From Myceligenerans crystallogenes (GTDB lineage: Bacteria > Actinomycetota > Actinomycetes > Actinomycetales > Cellulomonadaceae): a stretch of 64,000 nt of DNA. The stretch spans positions 62,001 through 126,000 of the forward strand of contig NZ_BAAANL010000005.1 in the NCBI RefSeq assembly GCF_039529775.1. Reading direction: 5' to 3'. Shown here piece after piece: positions 37,160 to 45,157 of the stretch. A program made the position numbers and the translations under genes. Within the stretch, counting starts at the first letter, position 1. The number at the start of each line of letters is the position of its first letter. The notes under the pieces were generated by a model that did not search any database, was not told the DNA's origin, and was given only the letters and a program-made list of their open reading frames with translations.

Positions 37160-38235
37160 GGCGTCTCCCCGCCGGTGCCCTGCGGCAGCCGCACCAGGGC
37201 GACGTGCACGGCACCCTCGCGGTCGGTCCCGGTGACCAGCGCGACGTCGTCGGGCCCGTCGGCGCCCTGTGCGCGCAGCGCCGCGAGCGCCGCCTGGAGC
37301 TGCACCAGCCCGGACGCGGAGCCGATGTCGCCGGTGTGCGCGGCGGTGTCCACGACGACGACGGACCCGAGGTCGCCGCCCTCGACGAGCCGTGCCAGGC
37401 CCTTCGACTCGGGCGACGCCGGGTCGGCGTCCCGCGGTGCGACGACGCGGACGCGCAGGGGCGCGGCGGACTCGCCGTCCTTGCCTGCCAGGACGCGCTC
37501 GCCCAGCTTCGCCAGCACGGACTCGGCCGACTCGGGGTCGAACGCCAGGGCGGAGTCCAGGCCCAGGATCTCGCCGATCGGCGCGTCGCCGCTGCCCGGC
37601 GACCGCACCAGCACCGCGGCGGCGCCCTCGCCGAGCGCCCCGGCGTCGATGCCCCAGGCCCGCTCGATCCCGGCGCGGGCCGCGGAGAGCTCCTCGCTCG
37701 CGCCCACGACCATGGTGGCGGCGTGGCCGCTGTGCAGCAGGCGCACCGCGTAGGCCAGCGCGGTGAACGAGCCGACGTGTCCCGTGGTGACCGTCGCGTT
37801 CGGCCCCTGGATCCGGTAGCGGATGGCGCACTGGCCGGCCGCGAAGTTCATGACCGTGTTCGGGAACCGGGCGGGGTCGACGTGGTACGGCTTGGCGCCG
37901 GTGAACGAGTCCCGGGTGAAGTCGAAGGTGGACTGGATGCTGCCCATGGTGGTCGCGAGCACCAGCCCGACGTCGGGCTGGTCGACCGCCTCGGCGTCCG
38001 CCGAGGTGATCGGCGTCATCCCCGGCAGGCGCCCCACCGCGTGCATCGCCAGGCCCGCCGCGCGGTCCAGCGTGCGCGTTCCCTTGCGGCCCAGGTCGCG
38101 CTTGAGGTCGAAGTCGACGCTCGTGCCCGCCGTCTCCTGCGGCCCGGCCGCGGGGCGCGGCCCGAGCAGCTCGGCCGGGTCGTCCTGGTTCAGCACCAGG
38201 CTCGCGGCCGTGATCTCGGCCAGTGTCGTGCGCAT
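37156..38235 (-). CDS. Ketosynthase-like protein lacking the active-site Cys (CLF-like)
   Basis: 359 aa from ATG 38235 with AGGAGG six bases upstream. Thiolase-fold ketosynthase features: GTRTLDRAAGLAMHA, VLATTMGSIQST, FPNTVMNFAAGQCA and GALGEGAAAVLV. At the nucleophile the sequence is TTGHVGSFTAL, so Cys is replaced, while a late His (DTAAHTGDIGSAS) remains. This is the pattern of chain-length factors or priming partners that pair with an active ketosynthase. Which of the three intact ketosynthases it joins cannot be told. Confidence 0.8.
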   Translation of the reverse strand: MRTTLAEITAASLVLNQDDPAELLGPRPAAGPQETAGTSVDFDLKRDLGRKGTRTLDRAAGLAMHAVGRLPGMTPITSADAEAVDQPDVGLVLATTMGSIQSTFDFTRDSFTGAKPYHVDPARFPNTVMNFAAGQCAIRYRIQGPNATVTTGHVGSFTALAYAVRLLHSGHAATMVVGASEELSAARAGIERAWGIDAGALGEGAAAVLVRSPGSGDAPIGEILGLDSALAFDPESAESVLAKLGERVLAGKDGESAAPLRVRVVAPRDADPASPESKGLARLVEGGDLGSVVVVDTAAHTGDIGSASGLVQLQAALAALRAQGADGPDDVALVTGTDREGAVHVALVRLPQGTGGETP

Positions 38236-38245
38236 CAAGTGCCTC

Positions 38246-38725
38246 CTAGGCATACCAGACGTGGTCATGGGTGACGAGCTCCTCGAGGGTCCGCTCCGGC
38301 GGCACCAGCTCGAAGTGCCCGGTGAGGGCTGTGGTCAGGCCGTACTCGCCGGCCGCGCGGGCGTCCACGAGGACGGTCATCCCCGACGCCATCGCGGCGA
38401 GCAGGCTCCGCGCCCCGGCGAACGCGCCGTGCGCGTCGCCGTCGGGGGCGTGCCCGGCAGCGTCACCGTCGGGGGCGTGCCCGACGGCGTCGTCGCGCTC
38501 GCCCGTGTCGCCGACGACGCCGCCCGCCGCGCCGGCGCCCTGCTCGACCGCGGCGGCGCCCTGCTCGACCGCGGCGGCCGCCAGCAGGACCCCCTGGCCG
38601 GTCAGCAGGATCGACGCCGTACCGAACTGGAGCATGGCGACGCGCGCCAGGTGCACGGCGTCGGCGAACTGCCGCTCGAGCGCGCCGCGGAACGGCCGGT
38701 CCACGATGATCAGGACGGACGACAT
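38246..38725 (-). CDS. DsrE-family protein, TusC/DsrF-like subunit, no Cys
   Basis: 159 aa from ATG 38725, sharing one base with the upstream stop (TGATG). It opens MSSVLIIVDRPFRGAL, followed by QFADAVHLARVAM and ILLTGQGVLLAA, then a low-complexity insert (AVEQGAAAVEQGA, HAPDGDAAGHAPDGDA) and a C-terminal TVLVDARAAGEYGL and DHVWYA. The frame of a three-layer DsrE fold is there. Position beside TusB- and TusD-like genes makes it the third subunit. It contains no cysteine, so it cannot carry persulfide itself. The insert has matching direct repeats in the DNA. Confidence 0.68.
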   Translation of the reverse strand: MSSVLIIVDRPFRGALERQFADAVHLARVAMLQFGTASILLTGQGVLLAAAAVEQGAAAVEQGAGAAGGVVGDTGERDDAVGHAPDGDAAGHAPDGDAHGAFAGARSLLAAMASGMTVLVDARAAGEYGLTTALTGHFELVPPERTLEELVTHDHVWYA

Positions 38726-39135
38726 CACAGCCTCCCGACGGTGATCGTGCGCCGCGCCGCGGCGACGAACCTTGGATAGAACATGGCCGGGCGCGTGCGG
38801 ACGCCGTCGACGTGCGTGGTGGCGCCCCGCTCGTGGCTGCAGAAGTGGCACACCGCCCACTCGAACCGCCCGGCGTGCCGGGCGAGCAGGTCCCCGGCGA
38901 AGGCGGCGCTCGTGGGGTGGTCGGCCTCGCGGTCGAAGACGTTGACCGGCTTGACGCGCTCGAGGCTCGCCTGGGTGAGCAGCGTCGAGTTGCCGCACGC
39001 CCACACGCTCACGTCCGCGCCGCGCTCGAGCATCGCGCTCGCCAGCTGCAGCGCCGTGCCGACCGCGTCGGACTCGTGGGGCGACCCCATGAGGGTGAAG
39101 AGGAAATCGCGCGCCGTGACCTCCTGCCGGCTCAT
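38725..39135 (-). CDS. DsrE/TusD-like sulfurtransferase subunit with conserved Cys
   Basis: 136 aa from ATG 39135, overlapping the previous stop (ATGA). The start RDFLFTLMGSPHESDAV and QLASAMLERGADVSVWACG follow the TusD/DsrE pattern. The block AVCHFCSHERGA lines up with the persulfide-carrying Cys loop of TusD, Cys then Arg-Gly seven residues later, with a second Cys making CxxC. In the E. coli TusBCD and Allochromatium DsrEFH complexes this subunit carries the transferred sulfur. It is thus the probable active subunit here. The alignment is from memory and not computed. Confidence 0.75.
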   Translation of the reverse strand: MSRQEVTARDFLFTLMGSPHESDAVGTALQLASAMLERGADVSVWACGNSTLLTQASLERVKPVNVFDREADHPTSAAFAGDLLARHAGRFEWAVCHFCSHERGATTHVDGVRTRPAMFYPRFVAAARRTITVGRL

Positions 39136-39431
39136 CGCCAGACCACCTTCGTCCGCTCGTCCAGCAGGAGCGCGGCGACGTCGTCGTGGCTCCGCCGCGC
39201 CGCGGCGCCGACGCGGTCGCGCAGGCCCCGGCGGCGCAGCGCGGCGTCGTCGTACAGCACCTCGATGCCGCACCCGGTGAGCTCGGCCGCGCGGCCGCCC
39301 ACGACGGCGTCGACGACGAAGTCGTCCGTGACGACGACGGTCACCGGGTGACCGGCGCGCGCCAGGAGCTCCGGCAGCGGCTCGCCGCCGGGCTGCTCCG
39401 GGCTGCTGAGCAGGAACAGCCAGGGCGTCAT
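39132..39431 (-). CDS. TusB/DsrH-like sulfur-relay subunit
   Basis: 99 aa from ATG 39431, overlapping the hydrolase stop (ATGA). TusB-like features in order: LFLLSSP, VVVTDDFVVDAVVGG, a short spacer, GIEVLYDDAALRRRGL, then SHDDVAALLLDERTKVVW, closely parallel to the E. coli TusB layout ending in a final Trp block. TusB is the non-catalytic subunit of the (TusBCD)2 hexamer. With the next two genes it completes a three-subunit set inside the polyketide operon, with TusA, TusE/DsrC and MnmA all absent. Confidence 0.75.
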   Translation of the reverse strand: MTPWLFLLSSPEQPGGEPLPELLARAGHPVTVVVTDDFVVDAVVGGRAAELTGCGIEVLYDDAALRRRGLRDRVGAAARRSHDDVAALLLDERTKVVWR

Positions 39432-40381
39432 GACGCCCCCATCCCGGCCCCGCCGACCCCGGAACCGACGTGGTACCCGTCGCGCAGGTGCTCGTCGAAG
39501 AAGCCGATCACCTGCTCCCGGTAACCCGCCGGGTCCGACGTGATGGCCGCCAGGTGCGACGCCCGCCGCGCGACCCAGGTCCGCACGTCCGGGAGGTACG
39601 GGGTCATGGCCGTCACCTCGTCGGCCGGCAGGAGCCGGTCGCGGCCGCCCGCGACCAGCAGCACCGGCAGCTCGCAGCCGGAGCGCGGCCAGCGGCGGCC
39701 GACCGCGAGGATCAGGGCGGCCGCGGACGGCGCCACGACCTCGATCACGCGGCGGGCCGCCGGGGTGGACACGCGCTCGTCGCGCCACGCGAGCGCCGTC
39801 GCGAACCGCGCGATGGCGCGGCGGATGTCGATGACCGGGCCGCTGTCGCAGACCACGGCCCGCAGGCCGAGGCGGTCGGCGTCCGTGGTCGCGCCCGCGC
39901 TGACCGCGGGCCAGGTGGAGAACGACATCGACAGGCAGCCGATCGCCCCGCTCACGCGGGGGTCGCTGCGCAACTGGCTGAGCGCGTCGAGCAGATCCGA
40001 GGTGTACCTGGAGGACATCGCGGTGACGCTGCGGCACCGGCCGCTCGCGCCGTGGTTGCGCATGTCGACGGTCAGCACGTGGTAGCCCGCCTGGTGCAGC
40101 AGCTCCACGTGCGCGAGGGTCTCCGAGCGCGAGCGCCCGACACCGTGCTGGACCAGGACGGCGTCCGGCCCGGTGCCCTCGACGAACCATCCCTCGATGT
40201 CGATCCTGTCGCGGTGGGTCCGCCAGTTCCAGGTCTCGAACTCCAGGCCCCGGGACTCCGGGGTGTCCCCCAGCGGGCGGGGCGCGGGATGGTAGACCTG
40301 CCAGGCGATGCCGACGCCCAGCCAGACGGCACGCACCGGTGCCGTGGCCGTGCGCCAGAGTCCTCGGATCCGCTCGATCAC
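39428..40381 (-). CDS. Alpha/beta hydrolase, paralogue of the 32883-33791 enzyme
   Basis: 317 aa from GTG 40381, overlapping the reductase stop (GTGA). An N-terminal helix (VWLGVGIAWQVY) may touch the membrane. Core: VLVQHGVGRSRSE, VLTVDMRNHGASG, nucleophile region CLSMSFSTWPAV, VAGGRDRLLPADE and the late ASHLAAI with His. The elbow S-M-S-F-S lacks both usual Gly, matching the G-F-S-F-S variant of its paralogue. The gene lies immediately before the sulfur-relay trio. A thioesterase or transacylase role is possible; no substrate can be named. Confidence 0.78.
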   Translation of the reverse strand: MIERIRGLWRTATAPVRAVWLGVGIAWQVYHPAPRPLGDTPESRGLEFETWNWRTHRDRIDIEGWFVEGTGPDAVLVQHGVGRSRSETLAHVELLHQAGYHVLTVDMRNHGASGRCRSVTAMSSRYTSDLLDALSQLRSDPRVSGAIGCLSMSFSTWPAVSAGATTDADRLGLRAVVCDSGPVIDIRRAIARFATALAWRDERVSTPAARRVIEVVAPSAAALILAVGRRWPRSGCELPVLLVAGGRDRLLPADEVTAMTPYLPDVRTWVARRASHLAAITSDPAGYREQVIGFFDEHLRDGYHVGSGVGGAGMGAS

Positions 40382-41241
40382 GTCGTCAGCCCCTCCCCGC
40401 CGTCGGCGGCGACGACGTTGCCGGTCATCCAGCTGCTGCGGGTCGCCACCAGGGTGGAGACGATCTCCGCGACGTCGTCGGTGGTGGTCAGTCGCTCGTG
40501 GGGGTTCGCCGCCAGGGCGACCTCGGCGAGCCGGGCGCTGCCGGGGATGCGGTCGAACGACGGCGTGATCGTCACCCCGGCGCGGACCGCGTTGACCGCG
40601 ACGCCGTAGGGCGCCGCCTCGACCGCGAGCTGCCGCACGTGCGCGAGCAGCGCGGCCTTGGCCGCCGACACCGCACCGTAGGACGTGCTCACCTTCGTGT
40701 CGCCCGCGCTGGTCATCGCCATGACGTGGCTGCCCTGGCCGAGGAGGCCCGAGTCGATCAGCTCGCGCGTCCACCAGACGAGCGAGTGGGCCATCACCTC
40801 CAGCGTCATCGTCATCTGGCGGGACGACAGCAGCGCCTTGTCGTCCCGGGGCTCACCCGGCCGCGGCAGGTACGGCAGCAGCGAGCCGAAGGCGAGGGAG
40901 TGGAACAGCAGGCCGACGCGCACCGGGTGCGCCGGGTCCGCCGGCTCGGTCCCCGCGAGCCCGGCGACGATCTCCGCGCAGGTCTCCCGCGACGCCGCGT
41001 TGGCGTTCACGAACCGGACCTCCACGCCGGTGGCGCGCAGCTCGTCGGCCAGGCGGTCCGCCTCCTCCGCACGCGCCGCGGTGTCCAGGTGCACGCCGAG
41101 GACCGACATCCCCTCGGCGGCCAGGCGCCGGGCCACCGCCGCGCCCATCCCGCTGGAGGCCCCGAGGACGACGGCCCACTCCCCCGTCCGGGGGCCCTGG
41201 GCGTGCGCGGTCCGCACACGGGATTCGACGTCTGTGCTCAT
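40378..41241 (-). CDS. SDR enoyl-ACP reductase-like protein (FabI/FabL type)
   Basis: 287 aa from ATG 41241, AAGGAG nine bases upstream. Cofactor site VLGASSGMGAAVAR, then FHSLAFGSLLPYL and WWTRELIDSG. The catalytic region SYGAVSAAKAALLAHVRQ gives Tyr-x6-Lys, the spacing of enoyl reductases FabI and FabL rather than the Tyr-x3-Lys of FabG. The C-terminus VVAADGGEGL is SDR-like. It could saturate selected double bonds, which would make the product only partly polyenic. A ketoreductase role remains possible. Confidence 0.75.
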   Translation of the reverse strand: MSTDVESRVRTAHAQGPRTGEWAVVLGASSGMGAAVARRLAAEGMSVLGVHLDTAARAEEADRLADELRATGVEVRFVNANAASRETCAEIVAGLAGTEPADPAHPVRVGLLFHSLAFGSLLPYLPRPGEPRDDKALLSSRQMTMTLEVMAHSLVWWTRELIDSGLLGQGSHVMAMTSAGDTKVSTSYGAVSAAKAALLAHVRQLAVEAAPYGVAVNAVRAGVTITPSFDRIPGSARLAEVALAANPHERLTTTDDVAEIVSTLVATRSSWMTGNVVAADGGEGLTT

Positions 41242-41245
41242 GAGG

Positions 41246-42169
41246 TCATGCTCCTTGCGATGTCGTGACGAGGGCCGGGGCCGTGACGGAGCCCGAGGTC
41301 GTGCCTGAGGTGCCCGGCGCCGTGCCCGCCGGGGCGACCGGCGCGTGCGCGAGGTCGACGCCGGAGGCCGCGCCGGTGGCGTCGGTGAGGACGACGGCGA
41401 GGTCGTCGCCGGCCCGGAGCGCCGCGACGAGGCGGGCGAAGGCGGCCAGCGGGCCGCCGGGGGCGGCTCCCCCCGGGCCGGCGACCAGCACCGGGGCCTG
41501 GGAGGCGAGGCCCGCGTGGACCCGCTCGGCTGCGGTCGCGGGCTCGCCCGCGACGAACGCCGACGAGCTCCGCAGCAGGCCGCCGCTCTCCCCCGCGCGC
41601 AGCCGGAGCGCGATCGCCCCGCACTCCGCCGGGGCGCCGTCGGCCCGCATCTCGTCGGGCACCTCGACGGCGACGACGATCGCCTCGTCGACGTGGCCGA
41701 GGCGCAGCGCGCGCACCGCGCAGGCGACCGCGTCGAGCACGGCGGTGCCGGTGCTCGTCACCGTGACCGACGGGCCCGTGGCGCCCAGCTCGTTCACGGC
41801 ACGGGCCGGGACCAGGTTCACCGAGAAGTACGGCGCCCCGGTCGGCGGGAGCGACTCCGTGCCCTCGGCCAGGATGCGCCGGTCCAGCTCCGCGAGGCAG
41901 TGCGCCGCGGCGGTGCTGGAGCCGAGCCACACCCCGCGGCGGTGGGCGGGCACCTCGTCGCCCGGGTCCGGCGCGTCGCCGGCGGAACCCTCCGGCACGA
42001 GGCCGCGCACGGCCGCGAGCGTGAGCTGCGCCGGCAGCGGGAGCTGCCGGTAGCCGCGGCGTCCGAGACGTTCCTTCACGTCGAACCAGTCGCCGTCGGC
42101 GGGTACGGCGTCCCCCGGGGCGAAGCCGCCGGGCAGGCACACCGAGTGCCCGACCACTGCCACGTTCAT
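41246..42169 (-). CDS. Short ketosynthase-like partner (CLF-like, no Cys)
   Basis: 307 aa from ATG 42169, overlapping the ketosynthase stop (ATGA). It keeps the N-terminal ketosynthase half (VAVVGHSVCLPGG; GVWLGSSTAAAHCLAE) but where Cys belongs the sequence is VTSTGTAVLDAV, and the catalytic His blocks are not found in the Gly/Pro-rich C-terminal part. Coupled to the active ketosynthase just upstream, it is the probable chain-length-factor partner in a heterodimer. It is about 90 residues shorter than a usual CLF. Confidence 0.78.
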   Translation of the reverse strand: MNVAVVGHSVCLPGGFAPGDAVPADGDWFDVKERLGRRGYRQLPLPAQLTLAAVRGLVPEGSAGDAPDPGDEVPAHRRGVWLGSSTAAAHCLAELDRRILAEGTESLPPTGAPYFSVNLVPARAVNELGATGPSVTVTSTGTAVLDAVACAVRALRLGHVDEAIVVAVEVPDEMRADGAPAECGAIALRLRAGESGGLLRSSSAFVAGEPATAAERVHAGLASQAPVLVAGPGGAAPGGPLAAFARLVAALRAGDDLAVVLTDATGAASGVDLAHAPVAPAGTAPGTSGTTSGSVTAPALVTTSQGA

Positions 42170-43344
42170 GAGACCCCCTGGAAGACGAGGGTGGCGTTGT
42201 TGCCACCGAAGGCGTACGCGTTGACCACCGCGCTGTCGGCGACGGGCACCGGCGAGTCGTGCAGGTACCCCTCCATCTGCGGCATCAGCTCGCCGACGTC
42301 GAGGTTCGCCGGCACCTTGCCCTCGCGCAGGCACTTCACGGCCATCACGGCCGCGAGCGCGCCCGCGCCGCCGCCGGTGTGGCCGATGAGCGCCTTGGCG
42401 CTGTAGACGGGCGGGGCGTCGGCCGGCTCGGGCCAGAGGTCGGCCAGGAGCTCGGCCTCGACCTGGTCGTTGAGCGTGGTGCCCGTGCCGTGCGGCACGA
42501 CCAGGCCGATGCGCGCGCGGTCCGTGCCGGCCTGGCCGAGCGCGGCGTCGAACGCGCGGCGCGCCTGGACACCGTCCGCGGCGGGGGCCGTCGCGTGGCC
42601 GGCGTCGCAGCTGAACCCGGCGCCGGTCAGGAACACCTCCGTGCCGGACGCGCCCGCGCCCGGGGACGGGACGACGGCGTCGTCCGGGACGCGATCGAGG
42701 ACGAGCGCGCCCGCGCCCTCCCCGAAGTCGGTCCCGGCGCGGTCGGCGGCGAACGGCCGGCAGGTCGCGGGGTCGAGCGCGGACATCTGGTTGAAGCAGG
42801 CGAGCGCGACCCGGGAGTAGGACTCGACGCCGACGACGACGACCCGGTCGCACTCACCGGAGGCGATCAGGTCGGCGGCGTGGCCGACGGCGTAGGCACC
42901 GGCGGCGCACGCGTTCGCGACGTTGAGCACCGGCCCCTGCAGGCCGAGCTCGGCCGCCACGTCCGCGCCGATGGAGTAGATGCCGGGCGCCTGGCCGGCG
43001 CCCTCCTCCCGGACCCGCTCGGACTCGCCGCTCGTGCCCATGCACGAGCCGATGACGAGCCCGGTGCGCGCGGGATCCGGGCCGGCGCCGGCATCGCGGA
43101 CCGCCTCGGCGGCCGCCCGCACGGCGACCCGCCCCGCCCGCGAGCGGGCGGCGCCCGGGAAGGCGCCGTCCCGCTCGTGCTCGCTGCCGGCCGACAGGTA
43201 GAGCACCCGGACCGGGGCGTCCATGTAGGTGTCACGAACCGTGGTCGGGGAAGCGACCCCGGTGTTCATGCCGTCCCACATCTCGCTGATCGTCGCGCCG
43301 GCGTGGCAGACGGCGCCGATCCCGCTGACCCTGGCGAGCGGCAT
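42166..43344 (-). CDS. Beta-ketoacyl-ACP synthase, intact active site
   Basis: 392 aa from ATG 43344, five bp after the preceding stop. The triad is complete: NVANACAAGAYA (Cys near 147), VVPHGTGTTLND and LIGHTGGGAGAL. The terminus NAYAFGGNNATLVF is the FabF signature. It performs decarboxylative condensation of malonyl-ACP with the growing chain. The next gene encodes a Cys-less partner with overlapping start and stop, as for KSalpha/KSbeta pairs of type II polyketide systems. Confidence 0.9.
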   Translation of the reverse strand: MPLARVSGIGAVCHAGATISEMWDGMNTGVASPTTVRDTYMDAPVRVLYLSAGSEHERDGAFPGAARSRAGRVAVRAAAEAVRDAGAGPDPARTGLVIGSCMGTSGESERVREEGAGQAPGIYSIGADVAAELGLQGPVLNVANACAAGAYAVGHAADLIASGECDRVVVVGVESYSRVALACFNQMSALDPATCRPFAADRAGTDFGEGAGALVLDRVPDDAVVPSPGAGASGTEVFLTGAGFSCDAGHATAPAADGVQARRAFDAALGQAGTDRARIGLVVPHGTGTTLNDQVEAELLADLWPEPADAPPVYSAKALIGHTGGGAGALAAVMAVKCLREGKVPANLDVGELMPQMEGYLHDSPVPVADSAVVNAYAFGGNNATLVFQGVS

Positions 43345-43349
43345 GGTGC

Positions 43350-44339
43350 TCAGCCCCGGACCGCGGTCAGGAGGCGCTCGTCGAAGTCCACGAGGCTCCA
43401 GTCGCGGCGGTCGTTGATCACCGCGTAACCGTGGGTGATCTCGCCGGTCGCCACCGGGACGAGCTCGTCGCCGCGCACCACGTAGCAGGTCATGGCCGAG
43501 GTGTAGGTGACGCCCTTGAAGTCGTGCAGCACCTCGAACACCGTGATGAGCTGCTCCTCCATGATCGCCTCACCGGTGAGCTCGATGTTCGAGTTCGGCA
43601 CCACCGGGATCCAGTTCTGCTCGTCGAGCAGGGTGCGGATGCTGGCCTGGCGCTCCTCGAGGAACAGGTCGACGACCTCCTCCATCTGGCGCAGGAAGCC
43701 CGACATCTGCATGCGCGTGGTGTGGTGGCAGTAGGGGTACGGGATCCGCCAGGACCACACGACCGCCGGGCGGTCGCCGGAGCGCAGGCGGGCGTCGACC
43801 TCGCTGCTGACGCCGCCGCGGCCGATCGTCTTCAGCTCGCCGACGGCGTCGGCCGGGACGTTCGCCGGGACCGGCACGATGGACGTGATCTGCGGGACGA
43901 CCGCGGGGAGCAGGAAGCCGGGCACGCCGGACGCGCCGTCGCCGTGCCGGTCCTCCTCGCGCAGCTGCACCGTGACGGTCGAGGTGACGGCCTTGACCTC
44001 GTGGCCGTCGCGGTCGACCATCGCGGTCACCTTGGCCACGACGCCGTTCTCGCCCACCGAGGCCTTGACGGTGAGGCGGACCTCGTCGTCGATGTGCAGG
44101 GCGTGCAGGATGCGGGTCTTGATGCCGACGAGGTCGACGCCGACGCCGGCCTCCTCGAAGAGCCGGCGGCTGGGCCACTCGTTCTGCCGCAGCCAGTCGA
44201 GCACGGCCTCCTCGACGAGGTAGTTGACGTGCTTGAAGCCGATCCACGTGCAGATGTTCGTGCCCTCGAAACGGGGGCGCAGCACGGTCTCGGTGGTCAC
44301 CTTGGCGGGTGCCTCGAGGGTGGTCGCTGGGGTGTTCAT
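43350..44339 (-). CDS. Double-hotdog protein (4HBT-like thioesterase or dehydratase)
   Basis: 329 aa from ATG 44339 with AAGGAG six bases upstream. Two hotdog repeats: the first around EGTNICTWIGFKHVNYLVEE (residues about 25-44, helix LDWLRQNEWPSRRL), the second from WSWRIPYPYCHHTTRMQM with a long central helix MEEVVDLFLEERQAS. GFKHVNYLVEEAVLDWL recalls the 4-hydroxybenzoyl-CoA thioesterase family helix. Either acyl-ACP thioester hydrolysis or a dehydration/isomerisation step is possible. It sits between hydrolase and ketosynthase genes in the coupled run. Confidence 0.7.
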   Translation of the reverse strand: MNTPATTLEAPAKVTTETVLRPRFEGTNICTWIGFKHVNYLVEEAVLDWLRQNEWPSRRLFEEAGVGVDLVGIKTRILHALHIDDEVRLTVKASVGENGVVAKVTAMVDRDGHEVKAVTSTVTVQLREEDRHGDGASGVPGFLLPAVVPQITSIVPVPANVPADAVGELKTIGRGGVSSEVDARLRSGDRPAVVWSWRIPYPYCHHTTRMQMSGFLRQMEEVVDLFLEERQASIRTLLDEQNWIPVVPNSNIELTGEAIMEEQLITVFEVLHDFKGVTYTSAMTCYVVRGDELVPVATGEITHGYAVINDRRDWSLVDFDERLLTAVRG

Positions 44340-45157
44340 GTCAGCTCCTTGCGTGGTTGACGCCGTCCCTGCGGGACGGGCGGCTGGGGGCGGACCGCGC
44401 CGTGGGGGGTGTGCGGTGCCGGGTGGTGGACCACCGTCCGGTGCTCGGACGCCTCGATCGCCTCGCGGACGACGGCGGCCGTGCGGGCCGGATCGGCGGT
44501 CATCGGGAAGTGGTCGGCGGCCTCGAAGGGGTGCAGGACCGCGCGGGGCAGGAGCCCGGCCAGGGTGACCGCGTCCGCGGGCGGCGCGACGCGGTCCTGC
44601 GTGCCGTACACGACGTGCACCGGGACGGTCGCGGCGGCGAGATCCAGGGCGGGCGTGGCGAGGTAGGCGGACATGAAGGCCATCCAGCCGTACGCGCCCA
44701 TCCGGTCCCGGACGAACCGGGCCATGGCGATCCGGATCTCGGGGTCGATCTCGTGCGAGGCCTGGGCGACCAGGCCGGTCTCCAGGAACTCGTCGAACCT
44801 CGTCAGGAAGTGCTCGAGGGTGGGCCACGTGAACTCCCGGGCCGTGGCCCGGTAGAACGGCGAGACCAGCACCACCGCCCGCGGCTGGACCACGCCGCGG
44901 GCGCACAGGTGCGCGAGGGTGAGCGAGGCCGCGAACGAGTGCGCGACCAGGACCTCGCCGGACCGCACGAGGCGGGACGTGGCCTGCTGCGGGTCCCAGC
45001 CGGGTTCCGCCCAGGCCTGGCCGGCCTCGGCGTGCCAGGGCACGTCCGCGACCTGCGCGGTCACGTCGGGGCGGATCCGGGCCAGTTCCGCGAGGGTCTG
45101 CTCCCAGATCGCGGGGGTCCCGGCGAGACCCGGCAGGACGCGGACGTGGACGCTCAC
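44336..45157 (-). CDS. Alpha/beta hydrolase (thioesterase-like)
   Basis: 273 aa from GTG 45157, overlapping the KS-CLF stop (GTGA) and itself overlapping the hotdog start (ATGA). RVLPGLAGTPAIWEQTL is the first strand and oxyanion loop, LVAHSFAASLTLAHL the nucleophile region (H-S-F-A), YGTQDRVAPPADA the acid and AADHFPMTADP the His. The elbow lacks the first Gly. A proline- and arginine-rich C-terminal tail of about 30 residues follows. A likely chain-release or proofreading thioesterase of the synthase. Confidence 0.8.
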   Translation of the reverse strand: MSVHVRVLPGLAGTPAIWEQTLAELARIRPDVTAQVADVPWHAEAGQAWAEPGWDPQQATSRLVRSGEVLVAHSFAASLTLAHLCARGVVQPRAVVLVSPFYRATAREFTWPTLEHFLTRFDEFLETGLVAQASHEIDPEIRIAMARFVRDRMGAYGWMAFMSAYLATPALDLAAATVPVHVVYGTQDRVAPPADAVTLAGLLPRAVLHPFEAADHFPMTADPARTAAVVREAIEASEHRTVVHHPAPHTPHGAVRPQPPVPQGRRQPRKELT

